Shown: positions 33,542 to 42,612, counted from the first letter of the stretch. The stretch is 64,000 nt of DNA from Fusobacterium sp. JB019 (GCA_030673965.1 JAUTCN010000004.1:62001-126000); one strand, 5' to 3'. Translations and numbers: made by a program. The notes: a model not told the origin generated them from the sequence alone.

Positions 33542-34402
33542 CTAGAATTGATAGTTCCAACCAATTAAGAACTCTCCATAATAATCATCATCTGATTCTT
33601 CATACTTATTAAAATCATATTCATAATAAGATGTTAAAGATAAATTATCATTTACTTGATAGTCTGCTGATAGAACTACAATATGCGCATTATTTTCATC
33701 ATCCCAATCTTTATTATCTAAATCTTTATCTTCATAGAATTGATATCTATATTCTAAATTTAAAGCTAATTTATCATTAGAATATACTGGAGCATATAAT
33801 CTCACTTGATGTTTTGACCAAGATTCTTCTTCGCCTAAAGAAGTAGATCCTACTGTATCTCTTCCTTCTAAATAATATCCTATTGCAAAATTATTATATG
33901 AGTATTTTACAGGAATAGCTTCTAAATAGAAATTATCTGCTGATTCTTCATCTGCTTGATATGCAAAATCTGCCCAACCTGAAAAATCTCCATAATGATA
34001 TTTTCCTCTTAAATAATATCTATCTGAATCAGAATCCTCTGAATTAGTTTCCTGTCTCCATCTAAAACCTAATGAATAATTGTCATAATTTCTCCATACA
34101 TCTAAATCTATTCTGCTAGAAGTATCTCCAAAACCGTCACTGGTATCTGTATCCCATCCTTTTCTTGCCATTAATCCAAATGTCCAGTCATCTCCATAAG
34201 ATAAACCTACTTTTTGAGCAAACATCATATGTCCTATATCTCCATTTGAAGATCCTGAATCATTATCAACTTCTATGTATTGTCCTATTGAATCCACTTT
34301 AAGCATTGGTGCTGCTGCAACTTCTGCTACTGGCATAACTTCCTTAGCATAAGCTGAAGATACTATTGATAGTGCTCCTAAAAATACAACTAACTTTTTC
34401 AT
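33542..34402 (-). CDS. Outer-membrane beta-barrel protein (monomeric porin-like)
   Basis: A 286-residue secreted protein. The signal MKKLVVFLGALSIVSSAYA is followed by alternating polar/aromatic strands, such as YSLGFRWRQETN, YYLRGKYHYGDFSGWADFAYQAD, FAIGYYLEGRD, HQVRLYAPVY and LALNLEYRYQFY. It ends in FLIGWNYQF with a terminal Phe, the hallmark of outer-membrane barrels. About 12-14 strands fit a small OmpG-like channel. It is very rich in Asp and Glu in turns. The ATG at 34402 follows GGGGGA; an upstream ATG would add 7 residues before the signal. It is preceded by a MerR regulator gene whose promoter has the same design. Confidence 0.8.
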   Translation of the reverse strand: MKKLVVFLGALSIVSSAYAKEVMPVAEVAAAPMLKVDSIGQYIEVDNDSGSSNGDIGHMMFAQKVGLSYGDDWTFGLMARKGWDTDTSDGFGDTSSRIDLDVWRNYDNYSLGFRWRQETNSEDSDSDRYYLRGKYHYGDFSGWADFAYQADEESADNFYLEAIPVKYSYNNFAIGYYLEGRDTVGSTSLGEEESWSKHQVRLYAPVYSNDKLALNLEYRYQFYEDKDLDNKDWDDENNAHIVVLSADYQVNDNLSLTSYYEYDFNKYEESDDDYYGEFLIGWNYQF

Positions 34403-34465
34403 AATTTTTCCCCCTTGACTCATTATTTACAAAGAAATAAAATATACATTCTTTATATTAAGTTT

Positions 34466-34496
34466 ATTTTAAACCTCCGACTTACTCAGAAGTCAA
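34466..34496 (-). promoter_or_regulatory. MerR-type promoter (19-bp spacer) of the outer-membrane barrel gene
   Basis: On the minus strand TTGACT (34491-34496) and TAAAAT (34466-34471) are separated by exactly 19 bases. The spacer holds the arms ACTTCTGAGT and AGTCGGAGGT, which match as an imperfect dyad at 7 of 10 positions. The elongated spacer with a dyad inside is the classic MerR-activated arrangement. It overlaps the 3' end of the MerR gene. Confidence 0.75.
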
Positions 34497-35354
34497 CTTT
34501 TTTATAGGAATTTTTATTATTCTTATTTGTACACTATCTTCTGAAACTCTAACAACTTCATTAACACACTCTACAAAAATATTACCTTTTATTTCATAGC
34601 CATGATTTTTTATCCATAACAATAATTTACTTAAAAGATTCTTTTCCACTGAATCTGACTCTAAATAATATACTAAATATTCTCCTTTTTCTAAAACCAC
34701 TTTACTTTTAAGAGATTTTTTATTTTTCAAAACTAAAAACTTTTGAGATCTATAGTTTAAATCTAAATAATCATCCTTATCAATAGAATAACCCATAACA
34801 TATTTACCAAGTGTAAATGGTTCATTTAAAATTTTTTCTATTTTTTTCATAAGCTCTACTTGCTTTAAATTTCTAGCTTCCAGCTCTTCCTTTAAACTAA
34901 TATCTATATCAATAGATATTCCTCTTTTTTCTTCTTCCTTTATTATATGAGGAATCCCTAACTTATTTTTAGATTCTAAAACAAATTTTAAACGCTTTTT
35001 TTTATTTCTTAAACATTTTATTTTATCTAATAAACTTCTTATTTCAGTTTTTATTTCTTTTATTTTTTCATCTATAGTATCTAAATCACTTTCTTTTATT
35101 TTAAAATTATCTTTTCTTTTCTCAATTCTATTTTTCATATCTAAAATTTCTTTTATAGAAAAATTCATTTCTCTTAAAAACAATGCTCTTTTAAAGCTTC
35201 TTATATGTTCAAAAGTATAATACCTATAATTATTTTCTTTCCTCCTAGCTTTAACTATACCCTCTTTATCATAATATAAGACTGTATTCTTATTTATCTT
35301 TAAAATATTAGCTATTTCACTTACAGTGAAAGTCTCTTTTATTTTTTTTATCAT
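34482..35354 (-). CDS. MerR-family transcriptional regulator with effector-like C-terminal domain
   Basis: A 290-residue regulator. The MerR winged HTH is at residues ~8-75 (FTVSEIANILKINKNTVLYYDKEG, YRYYTFEHIRSFKRALFLREMNFSIKEIL). A long Lys/Glu coiled coil follows (~75-130), then a ~150-residue domain that may be GyrI/BmrR-like (GKYVMGYSIDKDDY, YLVYYLESDS, VEKNLLSKLLLWIKNHGYEI, VQIRIIKIPI). Such domains bind hydrophobic or cationic small molecules. It lies directly upstream of an outer-membrane barrel gene, in the same direction, and both have 19-bp-spacer promoters, so it probably activates itself and the barrel gene. The ligand is unknown. Confidence 0.85.
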   Translation of the reverse strand: MIKKIKETFTVSEIANILKINKNTVLYYDKEGIVKARRKENNYRYYTFEHIRSFKRALFLREMNFSIKEILDMKNRIEKRKDNFKIKESDLDTIDEKIKEIKTEIRSLLDKIKCLRNKKKRLKFVLESKNKLGIPHIIKEEEKRGISIDIDISLKEELEARNLKQVELMKKIEKILNEPFTLGKYVMGYSIDKDDYLDLNYRSQKFLVLKNKKSLKSKVVLEKGEYLVYYLESDSVEKNLLSKLLLWIKNHGYEIKGNIFVECVNEVVRVSEDSVQIRIIKIPIKKLTSE

Positions 35355-35382
35355 AATTTCCCTCTTCTTTTTTATAAAATTT

Positions 35383-35420
35383 AAAAATCTCTGAAGGTTG
35401 AGAATTCCTTAGAGATTTTT
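35383..35420 (-). other. Hairpin in the leader of the MerR gene
   Basis: The outer arms AAAAATCTCT / AGAGATTTTT and the inner AAGG / CCTT pair across a short loop, followed in transcription direction by T-rich sequence. It lies between the MerR promoter and its start codon, so it could be an attenuator. Confidence 0.5.
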
Positions 35421-35455
35421 AATATATAATATGAACTAACACTTTTATTATCTTT

Positions 35456-35486
35456 AGTATAAACTCCTGAGTGACCCATAGGTCAA
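35456..35486 (-). promoter_or_regulatory. MerR-type promoter (19-bp spacer) of the MerR regulator gene
   Basis: On the minus strand TTGACC (35481-35486) and TATACT (35456-35461) are separated by exactly 19 bases. The spacer aligns with that of the barrel gene promoter (shared TG-GT-A-TC-GGAG pattern). It contains ACCTATGGGT and ACTCAGGAGT, an imperfect dyad. This suggests autoregulation. Confidence 0.75.
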
Positions 35487-35501
35487 CTTTTTTCAAATAA
35501 A

Positions 35502-35542
35502 AATCATCTTTTAAAACAAATATCTTATTTTAAAAGATGATT
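35502..35542 (-). terminator. Terminator of the pseudouridine synthase gene
   Basis: The arms AATCATCTTTTAAAA / TTTTAAAAGATGATT have an 11-base loop and T-rich sequence after them in the minus direction. It follows the last gene of the rnr-smpB-rsuA/rluB run. Confidence 0.8.
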
Positions 35543-35552
35543 AACTTAAAAT

Positions 35553-36257
35553 TTATATTATATCTTCTCGATTTATTTCTTTTATTTCTCCTAATTTTAA
35601 ATTTTCTAAAGTTAATTTACTCATTTTTATTCTTTTTAAATAATTAACTTTATTATCAATAGCTTTAATCATTTTTTTAACTTGATGAAATCTACCCTCT
35701 GTAATAGTTAGGTTTATAGATTTTGAAGTTATTTTTTCTACTTTGGCAGATTTACAAATATGATCATCAATTCTTATATTATTTTCTAGTTTTTTTATAT
35801 CTTCTTGCCTAATTTCTCTATCTAACTCCACATAATATATTTTTTCACAGTCACTTTCTGGAGATAATACTAATCTTGTTAAATCTCCATCATTGGTAAA
35901 TATTAATAACCCTTCAGTATCTTTATCAAGACGTCCTATAGGAAATAATCCTTTAGTATCTAAGTTTTTAGGCAATAAATCTTTCACTGTTTTTTTACCA
36001 TTACTGTCTTTCATGGCCGTAATATATCCAGAAACTTTATTTAACATATAATATTTTAACTTTTTTTTATTTAATTTTTCATCATTAAAAGTAACTATAT
36101 CAATTTCTTCTTTTATATGTATTCTTTCATCTAAGATTAATTCATTATTTACTTTTATCTTTCCATTATGCACATAATCTTTAATTTCTCTTCTTGTTCC
36201 TATGCCGCACTCCACTAAATATTTTTCTAATCTTTTAGTATCTTTTATTTCTTTCAA
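35553..36257 (-). CDS. RsuA/RluB/E/F-family rRNA pseudouridine synthase
   Basis: A 234-residue pseudouridine synthase. An S4 RNA-binding domain (residues ~9-65, RLEKYLVECGIGTRREIKDYVHNGKIKVNN) precedes the catalytic domain with GRLDKDTEGLLIFTNDGDL, where the Asp of the RLD motif is catalytic. Family members modify 16S rRNA (RsuA) or 23S rRNA (RluB); the short length and lack of extensions make the exact site undecidable. It begins 2 bases after smpB ends, in a translation-related cluster. Confidence 0.9.
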   Translation of the reverse strand: MKEIKDTKRLEKYLVECGIGTRREIKDYVHNGKIKVNNELILDERIHIKEEIDIVTFNDEKLNKKKLKYYMLNKVSGYITAMKDSNGKKTVKDLLPKNLDTKGLFPIGRLDKDTEGLLIFTNDGDLTRLVLSPESDCEKIYYVELDREIRQEDIKKLENNIRIDDHICKSAKVEKITSKSINLTITEGRFHQVKKMIKAIDNKVNYLKRIKMSKLTLENLKLGEIKEINREDII

Positions 36258-36259
36258 AT

Positions 36260-36703
36260 TTAATACCTTTCCTTTATTGCTCTTTCCAATGCTCTTTTTT
36301 GATCTTTTTTAGCTAAACTTTCTCTCTTATCATAATTTTTCTTACCCCTTGCAAGAGCTATATCTAGCTTGACCAATCCTTTAGATAAATGAACATTCAA
36401 AGCAACTATAGTATAACCCTTTTGAGTTACTTTTTCATTAAATTTTCTTATTTCTTTTTTATGAAGCAATAATTTTCTTACCCTTCTTTCTTCAGGATTA
36501 TAAATACTTCCAAATTCCCAAGGAACAACAGACATTCCCATAATAAACATTTCTCCGTTTATAATTCTAACAAAAGATTCTTTTATACTTAATTTTCCAG
36601 CCTTTATAGATTTCACTTCGCTTCCAATAAGCTCTATGCCCACTTCTAATCTATCTTCTATGAAATAATCAAAAAAAGCCTTCTTATTATTTGCTAATAT
36701 CAT
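36260..36703 (-). CDS. smpB: SsrA-binding protein
   Basis: A 147-residue protein of normal SmpB length. Landmarks are NNKKAFFDYFIEDRLEVGIELIGSEVKSI near the start, RKLLLHKKEI and the basic C-terminal tail KGKKNYDKRESLAKKDQKRALERAIKERY. SmpB binds tmRNA to rescue stalled ribosomes. The ATG at 36703 (MILANNKKAFF) is preferred over one 18 bases upstream because AAGGAGG lies just before it; this start overlaps the rnr stop by 17 bases. No tmRNA gene was found here. Confidence 0.94.
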   Translation of the reverse strand: MILANNKKAFFDYFIEDRLEVGIELIGSEVKSIKAGKLSIKESFVRIINGEMFIMGMSVVPWEFGSIYNPEERRVRKLLLHKKEIRKFNEKVTQKGYTIVALNVHLSKGLVKLDIALARGKKNYDKRESLAKKDQKRALERAIKERY

Positions 36704-38819
36704 ACTTTCCTCCTTCGACATATGGAGATACCTCTATTTCTAAATTTACCATATCTACTCTTGCTACTATTACCTCTATTTTATCTCCTAAATTATACAT
36801 ATTTCCATTATCCCTATCTAACATATGATAATCTTTTTCATTAAATTCATAATAATGAGATGAATTTGTTACATCCCACAAACATTCTACTAATTCTTCC
36901 GTTTCTATAAATACTTTTCTATTGCTAAATCCTACTATAGTACCTTTAAAAACATCCCCTATTTTATCAAGCATAAATTCTACAATTTTGATTTTTGTGC
37001 TTTCTTCTTCAGCTTTCATGGCACTTCTCTCTGATTTAGAAATAGATGTACAAATATTAGGAAGTTCACCCTCCATCTTATCTATATATTTTTTACTTGG
37101 ATAACCCTCTAAACTTTTTTCTAATATTCTATGAATCATTAAGTCCGCATATCTTCTTATTGGAGATGTAAAATGAGTGTAATAACTTGAGGCTAATCCA
37201 AAATGCCCTATATTATCCTCTGTATATCTAGCTTGTTTTAAAGATCTTAAAATCATCTTATGAACAATCATACTTATTCCTTTTTCTTGAGAATCTTCTA
37301 TAATAGACTGAAATTTTTTAGGATGTATCCCTTCTGAATTTAGCCAAATTTTATAACCAAATTTTCCTAAAACTTCATTTAAATTTTCAATTCTTTCTGA
37401 ATCAGGTTTTTCATGAATTCTATAAATACTAGGTACTTCTAGCCAAAATAATTTTTCAGCAACAGATTCATTAGCTGTAATCATAAAATCTTCTATAACT
37501 CTTTCAGCTTCTCCTCTATCTTTTCTTTCTAAATAATCAACTTTTCCTTTATTATCTAACACAACCTTGATTTCTGGTAAATCAAAATCGATACTTCCTC
37601 TCTTATGCTTTGTCCCTCTGATTATTCTAGATAATTCCAACATATTAAAAAGCATATCCTTTATATCTTTATACTTTTCTGTTTCTTCTATTTCCCCTGC
37701 AAATATTTTATTAACACCTGAATAAGTCATTCTATAAGAAGAATCCATCACTGCTTTATATGTTTTAACATCCTTAACTTTTCCACTAGAATCTATTCTC
37801 ATATCACATGTAAAAACTAATTTATCTTCATTAGGATTTAAAGAACATATTCCATTTGAAAGTTCCCTAGGCAGCATAGGTAAAACTCTATCCACTAAAT
37901 ATACTGAATTTCCTCTTTTAAAAGCTTCCTTATCCATAGCAGAATTTTCTTTTACATAATAGCTTACATCTGCTATACTAACAATCAATCTATAATCACC
38001 ATTATCATATTTTTCAACATAAACTGCATCATCTAAATCCTTAGCATCTGACCCATCTATTGTAATTAAAGATAAATCTCTAATATCAACTCTACCCTCT
38101 AAATCTTTTTTTGAAATCTTGTCAGCTACTTTTCTAGCCTCGTTTAAAACTTCTCTTGGAAATTTCTCTTCTAATCCTTCTCTTTTTAAAAGTCCTTCAA
38201 TCATTGCGTTGCTGTCTAAAGGATCTCCTAATTCTTCAATTATTTTTCCTTCTGGTTTTCTTTTAGCATCTCCAAAGAAATCCACCTTAACAAGTACTAA
38301 TTGCCCATCCTTTGCTTTTTTTAAAAATCTTTTTGGAATATAAATATCCTTTCCAAAAGAATGAGTTGGAGTAACAAAACCAAAAGTTTTCTGTTTAGTT
38401 AAAATCCCAATAACTGTATCATTAGCTCTTTTTAAAACTTTATATATCTCTCCCTCTTTTTTACCTTTTTCTCTTTTAGATTCAGCTATCATCACAAGAA
38501 CAGTATCACCATCTAATGCTCCATTAAATTTTGATCCTGGAATAAATATCCCTTCTGTCTTTGTATCTACAAACCCAAATCTATTTTTTACAATAGATAA
38601 TTCTCCTTTTATCATTCCTATATTTTCAGGAATGTTATATTTACCTCTTTTATTTCTTGTTAATTCTCCTAATTCTACCCAAGAATCTAGGATATCTCTA
38701 TTCTTTTTTTTCATTTTAGAAGACCAATTTAGAATTTTATAAATTTCATCAATTCCAACTGATTTCTTATTATTTTCTAAATATTCTCTTATTTTCTTCA
38801 AAGCCACTGCTACGTCCAT
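36687..38819 (-). CDS. rnr: Ribonuclease R
   Basis: A 710-residue RNase II/RNB exonuclease. An N-terminal wing (residues 1-60) precedes cold-shock-like domains, the RNB core with RVDIRDLSLITIDGSDAKDLDDAVYVEK (metal-binding Asp cluster) and NSVYLVDRVLPMLPRELSNGICSLNPNEDKL, and a C-terminal S1 domain near residues 640-705. RNase R degrades structured RNA and works with SmpB-tmRNA in trans-translation, in line with its overlap with smpB. It starts 1 base after yqeK-like ends. Confidence 0.94.
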   Translation of the reverse strand: MDVAVALKKIREYLENNKKSVGIDEIYKILNWSSKMKKKNRDILDSWVELGELTRNKRGKYNIPENIGMIKGELSIVKNRFGFVDTKTEGIFIPGSKFNGALDGDTVLVMIAESKREKGKKEGEIYKVLKRANDTVIGILTKQKTFGFVTPTHSFGKDIYIPKRFLKKAKDGQLVLVKVDFFGDAKRKPEGKIIEELGDPLDSNAMIEGLLKREGLEEKFPREVLNEARKVADKISKKDLEGRVDIRDLSLITIDGSDAKDLDDAVYVEKYDNGDYRLIVSIADVSYYVKENSAMDKEAFKRGNSVYLVDRVLPMLPRELSNGICSLNPNEDKLVFTCDMRIDSSGKVKDVKTYKAVMDSSYRMTYSGVNKIFAGEIEETEKYKDIKDMLFNMLELSRIIRGTKHKRGSIDFDLPEIKVVLDNKGKVDYLERKDRGEAERVIEDFMITANESVAEKLFWLEVPSIYRIHEKPDSERIENLNEVLGKFGYKIWLNSEGIHPKKFQSIIEDSQEKGISMIVHKMILRSLKQARYTEDNIGHFGLASSYYTHFTSPIRRYADLMIHRILEKSLEGYPSKKYIDKMEGELPNICTSISKSERSAMKAEEESTKIKIVEFMLDKIGDVFKGTIVGFSNRKVFIETEELVECLWDVTNSSHYYEFNEKDYHMLDRDNGNMYNLGDKIEVIVARVDMVNLEIEVSPYVEGGKYDISK

Positions 38820-38820
38820 A

Positions 38821-39378
38821 TTATCTCCCTTTTTCTAAAAACCTTAACATCTTTAAGGTGTTTTGATGAATCTTGCCATCTTTTCCCTTCAAAAACTCTA
38901 TTTTTCTCTTAACTTCCTCTATTATTCCTTTATCTATATTTTCCATTGCTTCTTCTCTAATTTTATCTACTCCAGGGTAATCTCTCCCCTCTTCTATAGC
39001 GTCTGAAATATAAATTATTTTATCAAGTAACGACATTTTTTCTCTTCCTATAGTATGATATTTAATAGCTTCTTTTATTTCTTTGTCTTCTATATTAAAT
39101 TCTTCTCCTATAATTTCTCCTGCTGCAAACCCATGTAATATCTCTGTTAATTCTTCATATCCTTCAACTTCTTTTATTCCTTTACAAATATTTTGCAAGT
39201 TTTCTATTTTTTCTTCTTTCATATAATCATGTAAAAGAGCTGCTATCCTAACTTTTTTTTCATCATAATTATTTTTATGAGCCAAAATTACTGCCATTTT
39301 TTCAACACCTAAAGTGTGTCTGTATCTTCTATCAGATAGTTTCTTTTTTACTCTTTTTCTGATGTCCTCTATCTCCAT
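38821..39378 (-). CDS. yqeK: YqeK-type HD-domain phosphohydrolase
   Basis: A 185-residue HD-domain protein. Metal ligands are visible as RYRHTLGVEKMA, ALLHDYMK, LHGFAAGEIIGEEF, AIKYHTIGREKMSLLDKIIYISDAIE and the Asp therein. The YqeK family hydrolyses diadenosine tetraphosphate and is often linked to nadD. Here no nadD is adjacent, but rnr follows directly. The length and all HD motifs fit the family. Confidence 0.85.
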   Translation of the reverse strand: MEIEDIRKRVKKKLSDRRYRHTLGVEKMAVILAHKNNYDEKKVRIAALLHDYMKEEKIENLQNICKGIKEVEGYEELTEILHGFAAGEIIGEEFNIEDKEIKEAIKYHTIGREKMSLLDKIIYISDAIEEGRDYPGVDKIREEAMENIDKGIIEEVKRKIEFLKGKDGKIHQNTLKMLRFLEKGR

Positions 39379-39425
39379 TTTTTCTCCTTAAATAAATAAG
39401 GGTGTATATACACCCCTATTATACA

Positions 39426-40013
39426 CTAAATATTTCTTTTAAAAGTATAATCTTTCATTAAATTTGAATATTTAACTTTCTCTTGATCTACATTATCTAT
39501 TAAAAACCTAACTTTTTCTATTCCTTCTATATTTGTTAATGAATTAACAAATGAATATATTATTAACAATTCTTCCCTTGGAGAATTAACTTCATCAAAT
39601 AATTTTTCCGGAATATCTAAATATAATTTATTTTCTATTAAAAAATATCCAATTTCTTTTTGTAAATTAACCTGTGGTATTTTCTCTAATAATTTAAGCT
39701 TTAAAACAATTTCCTTTATCGTTTCTCCCATAATTTCACTTGAATCTAATTGTCCTTTAATAATTATTTCTTCATTTAACAAGTTATTATTTTCAGGAAA
39801 ATAGATATAAAGCTTATTTTCTCTTTCTTTTTCTATTTCATTATTTCTTATTAGTATCTTCTTAGGAGTATAATCTCTATTAAAATAAAAATATCCTGTG
39901 ATTAACGTTATAAAAAAAATAACTCCTAAAAATTTATTTAGGTTATCCATTTTTAATAATTTTTCTGTTTTTATTTCTTTTTCTTCATTTATATTCTGTG
40001 ATTTTTTTTCCAC
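39426..40013 (-). CDS. GerMN-domain membrane-anchored protein
   Basis: A 195-residue protein. A charged N-terminal tail (residues 1-25) is followed by one membrane helix (FLGVIFFITLITGYFYF) and an extracytoplasmic domain with the GerMN pattern: LYIYFPENNNLL, GYFLIENKLYLDIPEKLFDEV, ELLIIYSFVNSLTNIEGIEKVRFLID. GerMN domains occur in spore-germination protein GerM and in envelope proteins of non-spore-formers. The next gene downstream encodes an amidase, suggesting a role in peptidoglycan handling. It is inferred, not shown. Confidence 0.75.
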   Translation of the reverse strand: MEKKSQNINEEKEIKTEKLLKMDNLNKFLGVIFFITLITGYFYFNRDYTPKKILIRNNEIEKERENKLYIYFPENNNLLNEEIIIKGQLDSSEIMGETIKEIVLKLKLLEKIPQVNLQKEIGYFLIENKLYLDIPEKLFDEVNSPREELLIIYSFVNSLTNIEGIEKVRFLIDNVDQEKVKYSNLMKDYTFKRNI

Positions 40014-40022
40014 TATTTTCTC

Positions 40023-41042
40023 CTAATAAAAATATTTTCTAACATGTTTTGCTATTTCTTTAGCTATTATTTTCCTATTTGTCCTATTTTTTAATTTTCT
40101 GCTATCTGACTTATTTCTTATGAATCCTGTTTCTATTAATATTCCCGGACAATTAACTCCTCTAAGTACTGCGAAGTTAGCTCCATGAATTTTTCTATTT
40201 TTCATTTTCATTCTTTTAGATAAATCATTATTTAATTTTTCAGCTAATTTCATAGATTCTGCTTTATTATTATTATAAGAAATATCTGTCACTATTTGTA
40301 CTATTTTTTTTGTATCTTCTCCATATTTTTCTGCAAAACTATTTTCAAATTTAGCTATTTTTCTTGCATATGAAGATGATTTTTTTGAAAAATAAAATAT
40401 TTCCATACCATTCATCTTCGTAGAAGTTGATGAATTAATATGTAAACTTATAAACAAATTAGCTTGAAGACCATTAGCTATTTTACTTCTATTTTGTAAA
40501 GTTATAAATTCATCTGTATCTCTTGTCATCACAACATTAAAATCCTTATTTAACTCTTTTCTTAAATATTTTCCTATTGAAAGAACTAAATCCTTTTCTC
40601 TTAATCCATTACCTACAGCCCCAGGATCTTTTCCTCCGTGTCCTGGATCTATAACAACTGTATATTGCTTATTCCTTTTACTTTTAGATAAATCTACTAC
40701 TACTCTGTAAGGATTTTTTCTAGTACTCACCCGATAGAATATATTTTTTTTTAAATTTACAAAAAATCCTGTAGAATTATTATAATTAACTTGTTTTATG
40801 CTTTCTATATACTTAGATAACGGATTGTTTAAACTAAAATTATTGTAATTATTATTCTTTATTTCTAAAAATAATAGTCGATTATATTCATCATAATCAC
40901 TATGATAATTAGGTGAATCTTTATCCATATCAAAGACAATTTGAGAAGGATATTTATTAAATCTTATATTTTTTATGCTTGTTGAAAAACTAAATGTAAA
41001 AGTTATAAAAAATATTATAAGGCTTAGAAATTTTTTTTTCAT
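40023..41042 (-). CDS. N-acetylmuramoyl-L-alanine amidase (AmiC/CwlD type)
   Basis: A 339-residue exported amidase. The signal KKKFLSLIIFFITFTFSFS precedes an AMIN-like domain (residues ~20-120) and an Amidase_3 domain (~130-335). Zinc ligands and catalytic residues lie in VIDPGHGGKDPGAVG, the following Glu (LREKDL), ISLHINSS and GILIETGFIRN. It cuts the bond between the sugar and peptide of peptidoglycan, probably in cell separation in the periplasm. Preceding gene: yajC, 84 bases upstream and separated by a terminator. Following gene: GerMN protein, 9 bases away. Confidence 0.9.
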   Translation of the reverse strand: MKKKFLSLIIFFITFTFSFSTSIKNIRFNKYPSQIVFDMDKDSPNYHSDYDEYNRLLFLEIKNNNYNNFSLNNPLSKYIESIKQVNYNNSTGFFVNLKKNIFYRVSTRKNPYRVVVDLSKSKRNKQYTVVIDPGHGGKDPGAVGNGLREKDLVLSIGKYLRKELNKDFNVVMTRDTDEFITLQNRSKIANGLQANLFISLHINSSTSTKMNGMEIFYFSKKSSSYARKIAKFENSFAEKYGEDTKKIVQIVTDISYNNNKAESMKLAEKLNNDLSKRMKMKNRKIHGANFAVLRGVNCPGILIETGFIRNKSDSRKLKNRTNRKIIAKEIAKHVRKYFY

Positions 41043-41084
41043 ATTTTATCTTATCCTTTTATTTATAAAATAATCTGTAAAAAA

Positions 41085-41112
41085 AAACGACAATTATTAC
41101 TAATTGCCGTTT
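41085..41112 (-). terminator. Terminator between yajC and the amidase gene
   Basis: The arms AAACGACAATTA / TAATTGCCGTTT with a TTAC loop and one mismatch are followed by T-runs in the minus direction, directly after the yajC stop codon. Confidence 0.75.
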
Positions 41113-41126
41113 CGCATTATAATCAA

Positions 41127-41396
41127 TTAGTCTAGTACAACTGCAACAGCTGACTTTCTAATAGTCATATGTGTACCTTTATCTATTTTTACAACAACAA
41201 AAGATTCATCTACTCTTGTGATAGTCCCTTTTATTCCTCCAATAGTTACAATTTCATCTCCGTCTTTTAACGCATCCATCATAGCTTTTTGTTTCTTTTG
41301 TTTCTTCTTATTTGGCATAACCATAAAGAAATATATAATTGCTATCCATATTGCAATCATTATTACAGTTCCGTATTTTGCAAAAATTTGATTCAT
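41127..41396 (-). CDS. yajC: Preprotein translocase accessory subunit YajC
   Basis: An 89-residue protein with one N-terminal membrane helix (residues ~10-27, VIMIAIWIAIIYFFMVMP) followed by NKKKQKKQKAMMDALKDGDEIVTIGGIKGTI, the conserved YajC pattern. YajC binds the SecDF complex and helps secretion. No secD/secF gene is next to it. It has its own promoter (41431-41459) and terminator. Confidence 0.93.
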   Translation of the reverse strand: MNQIFAKYGTVIMIAIWIAIIYFFMVMPNKKKQKKQKAMMDALKDGDEIVTIGGIKGTITRVDESFVVVKIDKGTHMTIRKSAVAVVLD

Positions 41397-41430
41397 TAAT
41401 AGTCCCTCCTAATTTTAGTCTCACACTCTA

Positions 41431-41459
41431 AGTATAGCACACAGATATCCTTTTTTCAA
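41431..41459 (-). promoter_or_regulatory. Promoter of yajC
   Basis: Minus-strand TTGAAA (41454-41459), a 17-base spacer and TATACT (41431-41436) lie just beyond the end of dnaJ and 35 bases before the yajC start. Confidence 0.65.
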
Positions 41460-41466
41460 TTATTCT

Positions 41467-42612
41467 TTAGTTCATGAATAAATCTTTCAATTTATTTAAA
41501 AATCCCTTATTCATTTTATAATTTTTATCTTTTAAACTATCATCAAATTCTTTTAGTAATTTTTCTTGTTCTGCATTTAAATTAGTTGGAACCTCTATTA
41601 TTATTTTAACTAAAAGATCTCCAGGAGAATAAGCTCTAGGATTATTAATTCCTTGACCCCTTAATCTTAACACTTTTCCATTTTGAGTTCCTTTTGCTAT
41701 TTTTATAGTTTTCTTTCCATCTAATGTAGGAATTGCTATTTCTCCACCTAATGTTGCCTTTGTAAACGTAATTGGAACCTGGCAAATAATATCTTCTTCA
41801 TCTCTTATAAAGAATTTATGTTCTTTAACATGGAAGAATATATATAAATCTCCATTTTCTCCACCTTCTGAACTAGCATCTCCCATTCCTGACATTCTTA
41901 ATCTTTGACCATCATGAATTCCCACAGGAATTTTTATTTTTTTCTTAATTTGCTCTCTTTCAACTCCTGTTCCTCTACATTTAGAACATTTAGTCTCAGG
42001 TATTTTCCCTTTTCCATGACATTCATCACACTCAACAACATTCTTAAAGTTTCCTAACATTGTTCTTTGAATTTGTTCTATTCTACCTGCACCATGACAT
42101 TTTGGACATGTCTTAGTTTTTGTCCCTGGTTCTGCTCCACTTCCATTACATTTAGAACAATTTCCCATTCTTGTATATTTTATTTCTTTTTCTCCACCTT
42201 TAGCTACTTCTTCTAGAGTCACTGTGACATCTACTCTTAAATCATCTCCTGGTTCTGGACCTCTAGATCTTGAACTACCTCCAAAACCTCCTCCAAAAAA
42301 TGAAGAGAATATATCTTCTGCGCCACCAAATCCGCCAAATCCACCGAATCCGCCAGCTCCTCCTCCACCATTTTCAAAGGCTGCATGACCAAATCTATCA
42401 TATTTTGATCTTTTATCTGAATCAGATAAAACTTGATATGCTTCATTAATTTCTTTAAATTTATTTTCAGCTTCTTTTTTCTCTTTCTCACTTGCATTAC
42501 TAAATTTATCTGGATGATATTTCATAGCAAGCTTTCTATATGCTTTTTTTATTTCTGAATCAGAAGCTGTTTTTTCTACTCCTAAAAGATCATAATAATC
42601 TTTTTTTTCCAT
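41467..42612 (-). CDS. dnaJ: Chaperone DnaJ
   Basis: A 381-residue type I J-protein. It has a J domain with HPDK, a Gly/Phe-rich linker ([16 protein letters not shown]), a zinc-binding domain with four CXXCXGXG motifs ([24 protein letters not shown] and CSKCRGTG) and a C-terminal substrate-binding region. It stimulates the DnaK ATPase. It ends the hrcA-grpE-dnaK-mutarotase-dnaJ run. Confidence 0.96.
   Translation of the reverse strand: MEKKDYYDLLGVEKTASDSEIKKAYRKLAMKYHPDKFSNASEKEKKEAENKFKEINEAYQVLSDSDKRSKYDRFGHAAFENGGGGAGGFGGFGGFGGAEDIFSSFFGGGFGGSSRSRGPEPGDDLRVDVTVTLEEVAKGGEKEIKYTRMGNCSKCNGSGAEPGTKTKTCPKCHGAGRIEQIQRTMLGNFKNVVECDECHGKGKIPETKCSKCRGTGVEREQIKKKIKIPVGIHDGQRLRMSGMGDASSEGGENGDLYIFFHVKEHKFFIRDEEDIICQVPITFTKATLGGEIAIPTLDGKKTIKIAKGTQNGKVLRLRGQGINNPRAYSPGDLLVKIIIEVPTNLNAEQEKLLKEFDDSLKDKNYKMNKGFLNKLKDLFMN

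Noticed and set aside
42240-42500. Open frame overlapping dnaJ in another frame on the same strand
   Set aside because: It is a shadow of the DnaJ Gly/Phe-rich linker and J domain; dnaJ itself is intact.
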